In this document: positions 1 to 9,346 of the stretch, piece after piece | Position numbering within the stretch: position 1 is the stretch's first letter | Layout of the letters: each line of letters begins with the position of its first letter | From: Bacteroides sp. 224 | GTDB lineage: Bacteria; Bacteroidota; Bacteroidia; Bacteroidales; Bacteroidaceae | DNA length: 57,297 bases | Direction: 5' to 3' | Assembly: GCF_010500995.1 (NCBI RefSeq) | Contig: NZ_QVMK01000015.1 | Span: 1 to 57,297, forward strand | The notes under the pieces: generated by a model | Seen by the model: only the letters and a program-made list of their open reading frames with translations | What the model was told of the DNA's origin: nothing | Database searches by the model: none | Translations under genes and position numbers: made by a program

Positions 1-181
1 TTTTCAAGGAGATACAGAAATGTTTTAATGAGATAATTAACTGAATAACAACATTTTAACTAACTGAATCAGCGAGTGATTTCAACTACTGATTCGCATT
101 AATAATGTATCAGCTTTTCTGCGCAAAGATAGAAAATCTCTCTGTCGCGCATATTTCAAATAGATTACATTCACATTACAG

Positions 182-213
182 CTTGCACATGATAAATAAA
201 TAATTTACTTTTG
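182..213 (+). promoter_or_regulatory. Predicted glnS promoter
   Basis: A TACTTTTG box at 206-213 matches the Bacteroides -7 consensus TAnnTTTG. A CTTG at 182-185 lies at about the spacing expected of the -33 element. The box sits about 30 bases before the glnS start codon. The rest of 1-245 shows no supported gene. Confidence 0.55.
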
Positions 214-245
214 TAACTTCAAAAAAATGGTTAACACTTACTATT

Positions 246-1967
246 ATGGCAGATAATCGGAATGAGGAAACTACAGAAAAGAAAAGCCTCAACTTTATAG
301 AATTCGCAGTAGAAAATGACCTGAAAGAAGGTAAAAACGGTGGTAAAGTACAAACTCGTTTTCCGCCCGAGCCAAATGGATACCTGCATATTGGGCATGC
401 CAAAGCTATTTGTCTTGATTTTGGATTAGCTCAAGAGCATAATGGTATTTGCAACCTGCGTTTTGATGATACCAACCCGGTAAAGGAAGATGTTGAATAT
501 GTAGACTCTATCAAAGAAGACATCCAATGGTTGGGCTTTGAATGGGGAAACATTTATTATGCTTCTGATTACTTTCAGCATCTATGGGATTTCGCCGTAG
601 CTCTTATAAAAAAAGGGAAAGCTTATATTGATGAACAATCTGCCGAAGAAATAGCCAAACAGAAGGGAACCCCTACTCAACCCGGGGTAGATAGCCCTTA
701 TCGTAATCGCCCTATAGAAGAGAGTCTTGCTCTTTTTGAAAAGATGAATGCAGGCGAAATAGAAGAAGGTGCTATGGTGTTGCGCGCAAAAATAGATATG
801 GCAAACGCAAACATGCATTTCCGCGACCCAATCATCTATCGTGTAATCAAACATCCGCATCATCGTACCGGCGATACTTGGAAAGCTTATCCGATGTACG
901 ACTTTGCACATGGACAAAGTGATTATTTCGAAGGAGTTACCCATTCATTATGTACACTCGAATTTGAAGTACATCGCCCACTATATGATTATTTTATTGA
1001 TGAACTGATTGATATACCAACTCTTGGGGGTAAGGAAAACTATCGTCCACGTCAGATTGAGTTTAATCGTTTAAACCTTACATACACCGTAATGAGCAAA
1101 CGTAAGTTGCTTACGCTGGTAAAAGAAAATCTGGTAAATGGATGGGACGACCCACGTATGCCGACTATTTGCGGTTTCCGTCGTCGCGGTTATTCTCCGG
1201 AAGCGATTCGCAATTTCATCAATATGATTGGATATACCAAATACGAAGCCTTAAACGATATTAGTTTGCTTGAAGCTGCTGTGCGCGAAGACTTAAACAA
1301 ACGTTCCACACGTGTTTCGGCTGTTCTCAATCCGATAAAACTAATTATTACCAACTATCCGGAAGGACAAGTGGAAGTAATGGAAGCAATCAACAACCCG
1401 GAAGATGAAACAGCCGGAAGTCACCCCATTGAGTTTAGCCGTGAGCTATGGATGGAACGTGAAGACTTTATGGAAGATGCTCCAAAAAAATTCTTCCGTA
1501 TGACTCCCGGACAAGAAGTTCGTTTAAAAAGTGCCTACATTGTAAAATGTACCGGCTGCAAGAAAGATGAAAACGGAGAAGTAGTAGAAGTTTATTGCGA
1601 ATACGATCCTAATACCAAAAGCGGCATGCCGGAAAGCGGACGAAAAGTAAAAGGAACACTACATTGGGTAAGTTGTGCACACAGTATATCAGCCGAAGTA
1701 CGTTTATACGACCGACTTTTCAAGGTAGAAAACCCGGGAGCCGAACAGGATGCTGATTTCCGGGAGCTGCTAAACCCCGATTCATTAAAAGTGCAGAAAT
1801 GTTATGTCGAAAAATACCTGAAAGAACTCCCCCCTCTTTCATATCTGCAATTTCAACGTATCGGATATTTCAATATAGATAAAGACTCAACCTCGGAACA
1901 ATTAATATTTAACCGTACTGTTGGTTTGAAAGATAACTGGGGGAAAATAAATACGCAAAATAAATGA
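246..1967 (+). CDS. glnS: Glutaminyl-tRNA synthetase
   Basis: A class I aminoacyl-tRNA synthetase of 573 residues that charges tRNA-Gln with glutamine in the cytoplasm, using ATP. The class I HIGH motif is at residues 48-51 within GYLHIGHAK, and the KMSKS-type loop reads VMSKRKL at about 282-288. The N-terminal catalytic Rossmann fold is followed by a C-terminal anticodon-binding beta-barrel region from about 345 to the end. The length is close to the E. coli enzyme (about 554). A Bacteroides-type promoter precedes it. The stop codon overlaps the next start (ATGA at 1964-1967), so it is probably translationally coupled to the TPR gene. GlnRS and GluRS are related, but the overall sequence and length fit GlnRS. 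Confidence 0.96.
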   Translation: MADNRNEETTEKKSLNFIEFAVENDLKEGKNGGKVQTRFPPEPNGYLHIGHAKAICLDFGLAQEHNGICNLRFDDTNPVKEDVEYVDSIKEDIQWLGFEWGNIYYASDYFQHLWDFAVALIKKGKAYIDEQSAEEIAKQKGTPTQPGVDSPYRNRPIEESLALFEKMNAGEIEEGAMVLRAKIDMANANMHFRDPIIYRVIKHPHHRTGDTWKAYPMYDFAHGQSDYFEGVTHSLCTLEFEVHRPLYDYFIDELIDIPTLGGKENYRPRQIEFNRLNLTYTVMSKRKLLTLVKENLVNGWDDPRMPTICGFRRRGYSPEAIRNFINMIGYTKYEALNDISLLEAAVREDLNKRSTRVSAVLNPIKLIITNYPEGQVEVMEAINNPEDETAGSHPIEFSRELWMEREDFMEDAPKKFFRMTPGQEVRLKSAYIVKCTGCKKDENGEVVEVYCEYDPNTKSGMPESGRKVKGTLHWVSCAHSISAEVRLYDRLFKVENPGAEQDADFRELLNPDSLKVQKCYVEKYLKELPPLSYLQFQRIGYFNIDKDSTSEQLIFNRTVGLKDNWGKINTQNK

Positions 1968-3397
1968 TGAATGATAACTCAGGGCCGGAAAAAGATTTTA
2001 ACCGGCTCTTAGAGCAATTTGAAACAGCAAGGGAAACAAACAAAACGATTTACTTAGATTCGGAAGATTATTGTGATATTGCTAACTTCTACTTGAGAGA
2101 AAATGCAATAGAAAATGGTCACGACGCTATAAATCGTGGTTTAAAGATACACCCTAATCATACAGTTCTTTTATCCATACAAGTTAGCCTGTACATTGCA
2201 GAAGACAAGCTAACAGAAGCAAGAGAAGTGTTAGAAAGCATTCCGAATAGAAATAATATTTATGCCAGAGTAGCCGAAGGAGAACTACTTACTCATGAAG
2301 GAGAAAAAGAAGTTGCTAGAACCATATTGAAAAGCATCAAAATGGAAGACCTGAAAGGAGATTTTTCTCTGATGGTCACCATAACATTCTTATTCTCTCA
2401 ATTAGAAATGCCGGATGAAGCGCTTGAATGGATCCACGCAAATATATTAAATAATCCATCCGAAGATGAGGTATTCAAAGCAGCTTTAGCAGAAGGTTAC
2501 TCCATTCTTGGAATGAATGATGAAGCTTCACTACTTTATAACGAGCTATTAGACACTGATCCTTACAACTCTGAATATTGGATTGGACTGGCTAATTGTT
2601 TATTTGGTCAGGCAGAATACAATAAAGTAATAGAAGCTATAGACTTTGCGCTGGTTTCCGATGAAAGTAACGGTGAAGCACACAGCCTTAAAGCCAATGC
2701 ATTTTTGCAGCTTAACAATTATGAAAAAGCACTTGAAGAATATCAGTTGAGCGACCTTAGCCCACTATATCTTCATTTATTTATGGGGTATTGTTATATA
2801 GGCTTACAACAAGACGAAGTAGCCTATTACCAATTTTCCGAGGCATTAGAGCATACCGAAATCGATGATACGATCTCTATCCATATCATACAAAATATAG
2901 TGAGATGTGCCCGCGCCATCGGAAAAGATAAAGAAGCATACGATTATTGCATACTTTTAGAGAATAATTTTCCAGATCTTGCAGACGGTTTTCTGCTTCA
3001 CGGAACATTATATATGGAAGATGGTGATTTAACAGAAGCTCTTAGTTATTGGCAGAAAGCATTAAAGATTTCCAATTCAGCTTTTGTATGGTATCAAATG
3101 GCTACTTCTACCTTTAATGCCGGTTATTATAGCAACGCTGAACCTTTCTTCGAAAAAGTTGAATTGCTTGAACCTGATTACGAAGAAACGAATCGTTACC
3201 TCACTACTTTATATTTGTACTTAGGAGATGTGGAAAAATTTCTCATTTACAGAAACAAGTTATTTTTAAGTTTAGAGACAGAGGTTCATCCCGATATAGA
3301 TACGCTCTTACAGATATTAAAAATCGATTACTCTGATCTTACTCCCGAAGCCAATCTATTGCTTCTGAGACTTGAAAATGATAAATTATACGACTAA
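1964..3397 (+). CDS. Tetratricopeptide repeat protein
   Basis: A 477-residue protein with no signal peptide and no membrane segment, made largely of helical repeats with TPR spacing, for example around EYWIGLANCLFGQAEYNKV and DGFLLHGTLYMEDGDLTEAL. TPR arrays bind partner proteins, but no partner can be named from the sequence. It overlaps glnS by four bases (ATGA) and precedes a DedA gene by 25 bases, so the three genes are probably one transcript. The start used gives MMNDN; the second Met at 1967 is equally possible. Confidence 0.85.
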   Translation: MMNDNSGPEKDFNRLLEQFETARETNKTIYLDSEDYCDIANFYLRENAIENGHDAINRGLKIHPNHTVLLSIQVSLYIAEDKLTEAREVLESIPNRNNIYARVAEGELLTHEGEKEVARTILKSIKMEDLKGDFSLMVTITFLFSQLEMPDEALEWIHANILNNPSEDEVFKAALAEGYSILGMNDEASLLYNELLDTDPYNSEYWIGLANCLFGQAEYNKVIEAIDFALVSDESNGEAHSLKANAFLQLNNYEKALEEYQLSDLSPLYLHLFMGYCYIGLQQDEVAYYQFSEALEHTEIDDTISIHIIQNIVRCARAIGKDKEAYDYCILLENNFPDLADGFLLHGTLYMEDGDLTEALSYWQKALKISNSAFVWYQMATSTFNAGYYSNAEPFFEKVELLEPDYEETNRYLTTLYLYLGDVEKFLIYRNKLFLSLETEVHPDIDTLLQILKIDYSDLTPEANLLLLRLENDKLYD

Positions 3398-3422
3398 ATA
3401 ACAATAATTATAAAAACAAAAA

Positions 3423-4061
3423 ATGGAATCTGTTGCATTTATACAATGGTGTTTAGATCATCTTAACTACTGGACGATCACTTTATTAATGGCAGTTGAG
3501 AGTTCTTTTATTCCATTCCCATCCGAGGTAGTTGTACCTCCTGCTGCATACAAAGCAGCAGTAAACGATGAGATGAATATCTATCTGGTAGTTCTATTTG
3601 CCACTATCGGGGCTAATATAGGAGCCTTAATCAATTATTATCTGGCAAAATGGTTGGGACGACCTATCGTTTACAAATTTGCCAACAGCCGTTTTGGACA
3701 TATATGCCTTATAGATGAAGCAAAAGTACAACATGCCGAAGCTTATTTTGATAAGCATGGAGCTCTTTCTACATTTATTGGCAGATTAATTCCGGCTGTT
3801 CGTCAACTTATATCCATTCCGGCAGGTCTTGCCAAGATGAAGTTATCGACTTTTCTTATTTATACTACACTTGGAGCGGGAATATGGAATACTATATTAG
3901 CAGCTATTGGCTATTATTTATCAACAGTTCCAGGCATCGAAACCGAAGAGCAACTCTTGGCCAAAGTAACCGAATACAGCAAGGAAATTGGGTATATTTT
4001 TATCGGAATAGCTATTTTCGTGGTAGGGTTCCTTGTATATAAAGGAATGAAAAAGAAGTAG
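3423..4061 (+). CDS. DedA/VTT-family membrane protein
   Basis: A 212-residue inner-membrane protein with several hydrophobic segments and the DedA (SNARE-associated, VTT) domain. Typical motifs are ESSFIPFPSEVVVPPAA near residue 26, where acidic and proline residues form a re-entrant loop, and GRLIPAVRQLISIPAG near 120, which carries the conserved arginines. Members of the family move lipids such as undecaprenyl phosphate or phosphatidylethanolamine across the membrane; which lipid is handled here cannot be told. It is the last gene of the glnS-TPR-dedA run and ends at a perfect inverted repeat shared with the convergent tpx gene. Confidence 0.9.
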   Translation: MESVAFIQWCLDHLNYWTITLLMAVESSFIPFPSEVVVPPAAYKAAVNDEMNIYLVVLFATIGANIGALINYYLAKWLGRPIVYKFANSRFGHICLIDEAKVQHAEAYFDKHGALSTFIGRLIPAVRQLISIPAGLAKMKLSTFLIYTTLGAGIWNTILAAIGYYLSTVPGIETEEQLLAKVTEYSKEIGYIFIGIAIFVVGFLVYKGMKKK

Positions 4062-4073
4062 TTAGGAGTTAGA

Positions 4074-4113
4074 AGTCAGTAGTTAGTTTAAGTACAATTC
4101 CTAACTACTGACT
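4074..4113. terminator. Inverted repeat between convergent dedA and tpx
   Basis: Perfect 13-bp arms (AGTCAGTAGTTAG at 4074-4086, complement at 4101-4113) around a 14-base loop. The arms are built from the repeated word AGTAGTTAG, which also occurs just before them from 4058. It probably ends transcription in both directions, although there is no strong U-run. Confidence 0.55.
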
Positions 4114-4127
4114 ACTAAAATACACTA

Positions 4128-4628
4128 CTAAATCAAAGCCGCCAAAGCCTTATCATAATCCGGTTCCTGAGTAATTTCAGGCACTAATTCAGTATAAATC
4201 ACTTTACCTTCTTTGTTTATCACTACCACAGAGCGAGCTAACAACCCTGCAAGTGGACCATCTTCCATAAGTACACCATATTCTTTATCGAAACCTGATA
4301 CACGGAAGTCGGATAGAGCAATTACATGATCAATACCTTCTATAGTACAAAAGCGAGCATGTGCAAAAGGTAAATCTTTCGAAATTGCTAATACTACAGT
4401 TTCTTTCATACCTGAAGCCAGCTTATTAAATTTACGTACAGAAGCTGCACATATACCGGTATCCAAACTTGGGAATATATTTAATACTACATTCTTACCC
4501 TTCAATTGACTTAAAGATAAAGAAGACAAATCGGTCTTTACTAATTTAAAATCCGGAGCCATTGCTCCCATTTTTACAAATTCGCCGGCTATTTTCACCG
4601 GATTTCCACTAAACTTCGTAGCTGCCAT
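4128..4628 (-). CDS. tpx: Thiol peroxidase (atypical 2-Cys peroxiredoxin)
   Basis: A 166-residue peroxidase that reduces hydroperoxides at the expense of thioredoxin. The peroxidatic cysteine is C60 in FPSLDTGICAASVRKF and the resolving cysteine is C94 in ARFCTIEGIDHV; both match the positions of E. coli Tpx (61 and 95). The usual PVCDTS around the active cysteine is here GICAAS, a modest change. It is monocistronic, convergent with dedA and followed upstream by the NamZ-like gene on the same strand 50 bases away. No clear TAnnTTTG promoter was seen. Confidence 0.93.
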   Translation of the reverse strand: MAATKFSGNPVKIAGEFVKMGAMAPDFKLVKTDLSSLSLSQLKGKNVVLNIFPSLDTGICAASVRKFNKLASGMKETVVLAISKDLPFAHARFCTIEGIDHVIALSDFRVSGFDKEYGVLMEDGPLAGLLARSVVVINKEGKVIYTELVPEITQEPDYDKALAALI

Positions 4629-4678
4629 ATAAAATTCATTTTATTAGTTTACTATGTCTGATGTAAACAAACAATCTG

Positions 4679-5857
4679 CTATAAAAGTTCATAAAGCAAA
4701 TAGCGGGATCTCATATTATTGTATTGTTCTAACTCTTCCTTCCACATTGCACGTATTTCCGGCTCTTGTTTATTTGCCAATATGGCTTTCCGTACACTGT
4801 CAGTCCCCATTAATAAGTCCATCCAACGAGCACGCGAGAAGAAAGCTTCGCCTTCACCCGATTTTTTATAAAAGTCGAGTACATATTTAAGCGTAAAACC
4901 GTTAACGCTTGCTTCTTCTCTTAAATCAATTCCATAACACAATTGATCTTTATACATCGGATTTTTATCAAATCCCGGTAAAGAGCGCGGCGTAAATGTA
5001 AAGGTGCCATATTTCTTATCAGGAGCACCCAATACCTGGAAAGCAAAAACAGTACCTCGACCCACACTTATTTTTGTAGCTTCAAATGGGCAAAGAGAAG
5101 CGTACAGTTGTATAGACTGATCATTTGGTAGATTAGGAGATGGCTTTATAGGCAAAGAATAAGGTTGCCCATGCTTCCAGCCTTTTACTGGAATTACTTT
5201 AAGTTGACAACTATTCTTTTTACCATGCAACCAACCTTCTCCATTTATCATTTGTGCCAGTTCTCCCACAGTGCAACCATGCAAAATGGGTATCTGATGC
5301 ATCCCCACAAAGCTCTTAAAACGTGGTTTTAATACAGGACCATCTACATAATCGCAAGGATTGGGTCGATCTAATACTATAAATTCTTTATTATTTTCGG
5401 CACAAGCTTCCATAACATAATGCATGGTGCTAATATATGTATAAAAACGGGCACCAACATCTTGAATATCGAATACAATGACATCTAAATTATTTAGTTG
5501 TTCGGCAGTAGGTTTCTTGTTTTTTCCATATAAAGACAAGATAGGTACTCCGGTACGTACATCTTTACCATTTCGAACGGTTTCTCCTGCATCAGCATCT
5601 CCCCGGAAACCATGTTCGGGTGCAAATACAGACACTATATTTACTCCGGAGCTTTTTAAAGTATCTAATAAATGTACCTGACCATCACCAACAACAGAAG
5701 TATGATTAACAACCAACCCCACACATTTTCCCTCCAACAATGGTAGATATTCACTTATGCGAAAAGCACCTGGAAGTATCTCTGCTTTTGTAATGATCGG
5801 ATATATCGCAAGTATAAAGACAAACAATACACTTCTTAAAAAGTAATTTGTATTCAT
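4679..5857 (-). CDS. NamZ-like exo-beta-N-acetylmuramidase (DUF1343)
   Basis: A 392-residue exported protein of the DUF1343 family. Characterised members (NamZ) remove terminal MurNAc from peptidoglycan fragments. Conserved stretches include APEHGFRGDADAGE, the DVIVFDIQDVGARFYTYISTMHYVMEA block and ILHGCTVGELA. The start chosen (MNTNYFLRS) gives a clean Sec signal peptide ending near ITKA; a Met ten codons upstream is less likely because a predicted -7 box (5887-5894) overlaps it. Acting in the periplasm on muropeptides is inferred from the family. It is divergent from the HD-domain gene. Confidence 0.88.
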   Translation of the reverse strand: MNTNYFLRSVLFVFILAIYPIITKAEILPGAFRISEYLPLLEGKCVGLVVNHTSVVGDGQVHLLDTLKSSGVNIVSVFAPEHGFRGDADAGETVRNGKDVRTGVPILSLYGKNKKPTAEQLNNLDVIVFDIQDVGARFYTYISTMHYVMEACAENNKEFIVLDRPNPCDYVDGPVLKPRFKSFVGMHQIPILHGCTVGELAQMINGEGWLHGKKNSCQLKVIPVKGWKHGQPYSLPIKPSPNLPNDQSIQLYASLCPFEATKISVGRGTVFAFQVLGAPDKKYGTFTFTPRSLPGFDKNPMYKDQLCYGIDLREEASVNGFTLKYVLDFYKKSGEGEAFFSRARWMDLLMGTDSVRKAILANKQEPEIRAMWKEELEQYNNMRSRYLLYELL

Positions 5858-5886
5858 ATCTATGAGAACTTTTTTGTAATATTGCA

Positions 5887-5917
5887 CAAAAATATCAAAT
5901 ACCTTCTATAAGAACAA
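5887..5917 (-). promoter_or_regulatory. Predicted promoter of the NamZ-like gene
   Basis: On the minus strand TATTTTTG (5894 to 5887) matches the -7 consensus and a TTG at 5917 to 5915 is 23 bases upstream, the expected -33 spacing. This placement makes the downstream Met at 5857 the better start. Confidence 0.45.
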
Positions 5918-5926
5918 CGTTTTTAA

Positions 5927-6463
5927 ATGATAGCTACACATATTATAGATAAATATTATCCTGAGAACAATGAGCTGAAACACATTTTATTGACTCATAG
6001 TCGTTCTGTAGCAGATAAGGCACTGTGGATTGCCAATAAACACCCGGAACTGAATCTTGATAAAAATTTCCTGTATGAAGCTTCTTTATTGCATGATATC
6101 GGCATCTTTATGACAAATGCCCCCAATATATATTGCTTTGGAGATTCTCCATATATTTGTCATGGATATTTAGGAGCCGAATTAATGCGCAAAGAGGGGT
6201 ATACAGAATATGCTTTTGTATGTGAACGGCATACGGGTGCCGGACTATCTTTAAAAGAAATAATAGAAAGAGACTTACCTGTACCTCATAAAGAGATGAT
6301 TCCAATAAGACTGGAAGAGCAAGTTGTATGTTTTGCCGATAAATTCTTCTCCAAAACACACCTCGATCAAGAGAAATCTGTGGAGAAAGCACGGAAAAGT
6401 ATAGCAAAACATGGTGAAGAAGGCGTAATACGCTTCAATCATTGGTGTGATTTGTTTTTATAG
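5927..6463 (+). CDS. HD-domain phosphohydrolase family protein
   Basis: A 178-residue cytoplasmic protein with an HD metal-binding fold. The LLHDIGIF motif supplies the central His-Asp pair; an upstream His (THSRSV) and downstream CHGYLG and CERHTGAG supply further metal ligands. HD proteins of this size hydrolyse phosphate esters, often nucleotides, but the substrate is unknown. It is divergent from the NamZ-like gene and precedes lptD by 91 bases; a separate promoter box before lptD suggests they are not one unit. Confidence 0.85.
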   Translation: MIATHIIDKYYPENNELKHILLTHSRSVADKALWIANKHPELNLDKNFLYEASLLHDIGIFMTNAPNIYCFGDSPYICHGYLGAELMRKEGYTEYAFVCERHTGAGLSLKEIIERDLPVPHKEMIPIRLEEQVVCFADKFFSKTHLDQEKSVEKARKSIAKHGEEGVIRFNHWCDLFL

Positions 6464-6518
6464 GCACTAAAAAATAATTAAAAAAGAATATTCCCTCTCA
6501 TAATTAATGAAGAATGTG

Positions 6519-6526
6519 TACTTTTG
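6519..6526 (+). promoter_or_regulatory. Predicted lptD -7 box
   Basis: TACTTTTG matches TAnnTTTG and ends 28 bases before the ATG at 6555. No good -33 element was seen at the expected distance. Confidence 0.45.
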
Positions 6527-6554
6527 CCACTTGTAGCGTAAACACATAATCTTG

Positions 6555-9272
6555 ATGACGCATTTGGAAAAAAAAACAATCATATCGTTTCTACTACTAT
6601 TCGTTTTTCTTTTGCTGCCGGAGGAAGCTATGGCTCAACGCAGAAGAAAGCATGCGGAGGCACCCGATAAAATAACGATAACCCCGATAGACTCATTACA
6701 GCAAGATTCTCTGTTGCAAGATAGTATTCCCATTGATACTGTTCCGGCAAAAAAGAAACAGCCATTAGATGCCCCAGTTGTTTATGAGGCCAATGACTCC
6801 ATCATCTTTGAACAAGGTGGATTTGCGCACTTATACGGACAAGGAAAGGTAAACTACGAAAAGATAGAGCTTACCTCCGAAATAATCACCATGAATATGG
6901 ATAGCAGTTCGGTATATGCCCGTGGCTCTACCGACTCATTAGGTACAACCAAAGGAGAACCCGTATTTAAAGATGGCGAAACCCCATACGAAACTAAAAC
7001 AATCCGGTACAATTTCAAGAGTAAACGAGGAATTATCAGTAATGTTGTTACTCAGCAAGGAGAAGGTTATCTGGTTGGAATAGATGTAAAAAAAGGAGCT
7101 GATGATGAATTCTTCATGAAAACAGCTACCTATAGTACATGTGATCATCATGACCATCCTCACTTCTACATACAGGCTATCCGTGCTAAAAAGAAAGGGA
7201 AAAACGTGATTACCGGACCCGCTTATCTGGTTATTGAAGATGTGCCTTTACCATTTGCATTACCATTTTTCTACTTCCCAATGAGCGAAAGCTATTCTTC
7301 CGGATTTATTATGCCGACTTATATGGACGACTCACAACGTGGTTTCGGACTTACCGGAGGAGGATACTATTTTGCTTTCAGTGAGATAATGGATGCTAAA
7401 GTTATTGGAGATATCTTTACCAAAGGATCGTGGGCTTTGGGAGTAGAAACCAATTATCTGAAACGCTACAAATACTCCGGAGCCTTGCAAGCCAATTATC
7501 AAGTCAGCAAAACAGGCGACAAAAACATGCCGGACTACGCTGTAAATAAAGACTTCAAGATTATATGGTCGCACCGTCAGGATGCTAAAGCAAGCCCAAA
7601 CAGCACCTTTTCTGCCAGTGTAAACTATACTACAAGTAGTTATGAAAGAAATAATCTGGGGAATTATTACAACCCGCAATTGCAATCACAAAATACTAAA
7701 ACATCAAGTATCAGCTACTCCCGTAGTTTCCCGGATCAAAAGTTAACTCTTTCCAGTACTTTCAATATTGCTCAAACAATGAGAGATTCGTCCATTGCAG
7801 TAACTCTTCCGGATTTAAACATTTCTTTGAGCCGTATATACCCTCTTAAAAAGAAAAACAGAGTGGGAGAAGAAAAGTGGTATGAGAAGATTTCATTGAG
7901 CTATTCCGGACGTTTAACTAACAGCATTAGAACAAAAGATGATCAGCTCTTTAACTCCAGTTTAGTGAAAGATTGGTCTAATGGTATGAGCCATAATGTT
8001 CCTGTTAGTGCAACTTTTACTCTATTCAATTACTTTAATGTTACTCCTTCGGTTAATTACACCGAACGTTGGCATACAAAGAAAATTAAGCAGGACTGGG
8101 ATTACGAAACCAATCGTTTAGCTCCTACAGATACTATATATGGTTTTCACCGAGACTACAACTACTCCGCAAGTGTTAGTGTGAATACAAAATTATATGG
8201 TATGTACAAGCCGTTGTTCATGAAGAGTAAGGAACTACAAATACGTCATGTATTTACACCTCAGGTAAGTTTAAGTGCTTCTCCGGACTTCACAACATCC
8301 GGTTATGGTTTCAACGAAATAGTACACTATACAGATACTGAAGGAAATCCACAGACTACAACTTACTACCTCTATCAAGGACAGCCGATGGGAAGCAATC
8401 CAAGCAAACGCTCAGGAACCATTAATTTCAGTGTAGCTAACAATGTAGAGATGAAGATGAAAACAGAGAGAGACTCAACCGGCTACAAAAAAGTAAGCTT
8501 AATTGATGATCTGAGTGCCAGCATGTCTTACAACACAGCAGCACAAGTAAGACCTTGGAGTGATCTTTCTATGAATCTTCGTTTAAAGCTATCTAAAAGC
8601 TATACATTCAGTTTAAATACTTCATTTGCTACGTATGCCTATACATTTGATGATAAAGGAAATGTAGTAGTTGGCGATCGTACAGAATGGTCTTATGGAC
8701 GCTTTGGACGTTTCAGAGGTTGGAATACGTCATTCAACTACACATTCAATAATGATACCTGGAAAAAGTGGTTTGCTCCTAAAGAAGGTAAAGAAGACAC
8801 CAATAAGGAAGCTAAAACGGAAGACGAAGAGCTACAGGAAGAGGAAGTTCCTGCAAAACGTGTAGAAAAAGCTAAAGCCGGAGCAGATGGATATCAAGCA
8901 TTCCAAATGCCTTGGTCGCTCAACTTTAATTATGGTGTAACCATTCAGGAAGACACTTCCAAGCCTATTAATGAGAAAACAATGCGTTACCCTTATTCGC
9001 TTAGACATACATTAAATTTCTCGGGAAATGTAAAGCTTACCAACAAATGGAATGTGAACTTTAACTCGGGGTATGATTTCGATGCAAAAGAAATCACTCA
9101 AACCACCTTTAATGTTTCGCGTGACTTACACTGTTTTAATATTACTGCCAGTTTTTCTCCATTTGGCCGTTGGAAGTCATACAACTTCACCATTCGTGCC
9201 AGCTCGCAAATTCTTCAGGATTTGAAATGGGAACAAAGAAGCCAGAGTCAAAGCAATATACAGTGGTATTAA
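6555..9272 (+). CDS. lptD: LPS-assembly outer-membrane protein LptD-like
   Basis: A 905-residue outer-membrane protein that places lipopolysaccharide into the outer leaflet. A signal peptide (FLLLFVFLLLPEEAMAQ) precedes a Pro/Asp-rich stretch, then an OstA/LptA-like jelly-roll domain (about 75-200, with the EANDSIIFEQGG and ARGSTDSLGTTKGEPVF motifs), then a long beta-barrel with alternating aromatic strands to the C-terminal tyrosine. The ATG at 6555 is preferred to the adjacent in-frame TTG at 6552. A strongly charged insertion (about residues 735-785, KEGKEDTNKEAK and EDEELQEEE) lies in the barrel and is probably a surface or periplasmic loop. Bacteroidetes LptD proteins are divergent, so the name rests on domain order. 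Confidence 0.85.
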   Translation: MTHLEKKTIISFLLLFVFLLLPEEAMAQRRRKHAEAPDKITITPIDSLQQDSLLQDSIPIDTVPAKKKQPLDAPVVYEANDSIIFEQGGFAHLYGQGKVNYEKIELTSEIITMNMDSSSVYARGSTDSLGTTKGEPVFKDGETPYETKTIRYNFKSKRGIISNVVTQQGEGYLVGIDVKKGADDEFFMKTATYSTCDHHDHPHFYIQAIRAKKKGKNVITGPAYLVIEDVPLPFALPFFYFPMSESYSSGFIMPTYMDDSQRGFGLTGGGYYFAFSEIMDAKVIGDIFTKGSWALGVETNYLKRYKYSGALQANYQVSKTGDKNMPDYAVNKDFKIIWSHRQDAKASPNSTFSASVNYTTSSYERNNLGNYYNPQLQSQNTKTSSISYSRSFPDQKLTLSSTFNIAQTMRDSSIAVTLPDLNISLSRIYPLKKKNRVGEEKWYEKISLSYSGRLTNSIRTKDDQLFNSSLVKDWSNGMSHNVPVSATFTLFNYFNVTPSVNYTERWHTKKIKQDWDYETNRLAPTDTIYGFHRDYNYSASVSVNTKLYGMYKPLFMKSKELQIRHVFTPQVSLSASPDFTTSGYGFNEIVHYTDTEGNPQTTTYYLYQGQPMGSNPSKRSGTINFSVANNVEMKMKTERDSTGYKKVSLIDDLSASMSYNTAAQVRPWSDLSMNLRLKLSKSYTFSLNTSFATYAYTFDDKGNVVVGDRTEWSYGRFGRFRGWNTSFNYTFNNDTWKKWFAPKEGKEDTNKEAKTEDEELQEEEVPAKRVEKAKAGADGYQAFQMPWSLNFNYGVTIQEDTSKPINEKTMRYPYSLRHTLNFSGNVKLTNKWNVNFNSGYDFDAKEITQTTFNVSRDLHCFNITASFSPFGRWKSYNFTIRASSQILQDLKWEQRSQSQSNIQWY

Positions 9273-9303
9273 ACAAATAAATTGCACTATATAATGTTTC
9301 TTT

Positions 9304-9329
9304 TTGAACCGCGTAACTCTGCGGTTCAA
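9304..9329. terminator. Hairpin between convergent lptD and ung
   Basis: Nine-bp arms TTGAACCGC (9304-9312) and GCGGTTCAA (9321-9329) with an 8-base loop GTAACTCT. The loop and arms use the same words as the longer repeats at 39563, 46206 and 53254, so it looks like a shortened member of that family. It is preceded by a T-run and followed by an A-rich stretch, fitting bidirectional termination. Confidence 0.6.
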
Positions 9330-9346
9330 ACTAAAAAGCGCGTCGT

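Noticed and set aside
4654..4890. Plus-strand ORF of 78 codons
   Set aside because: It is wholly antisense to the well-supported NamZ-like gene and resembles nothing.
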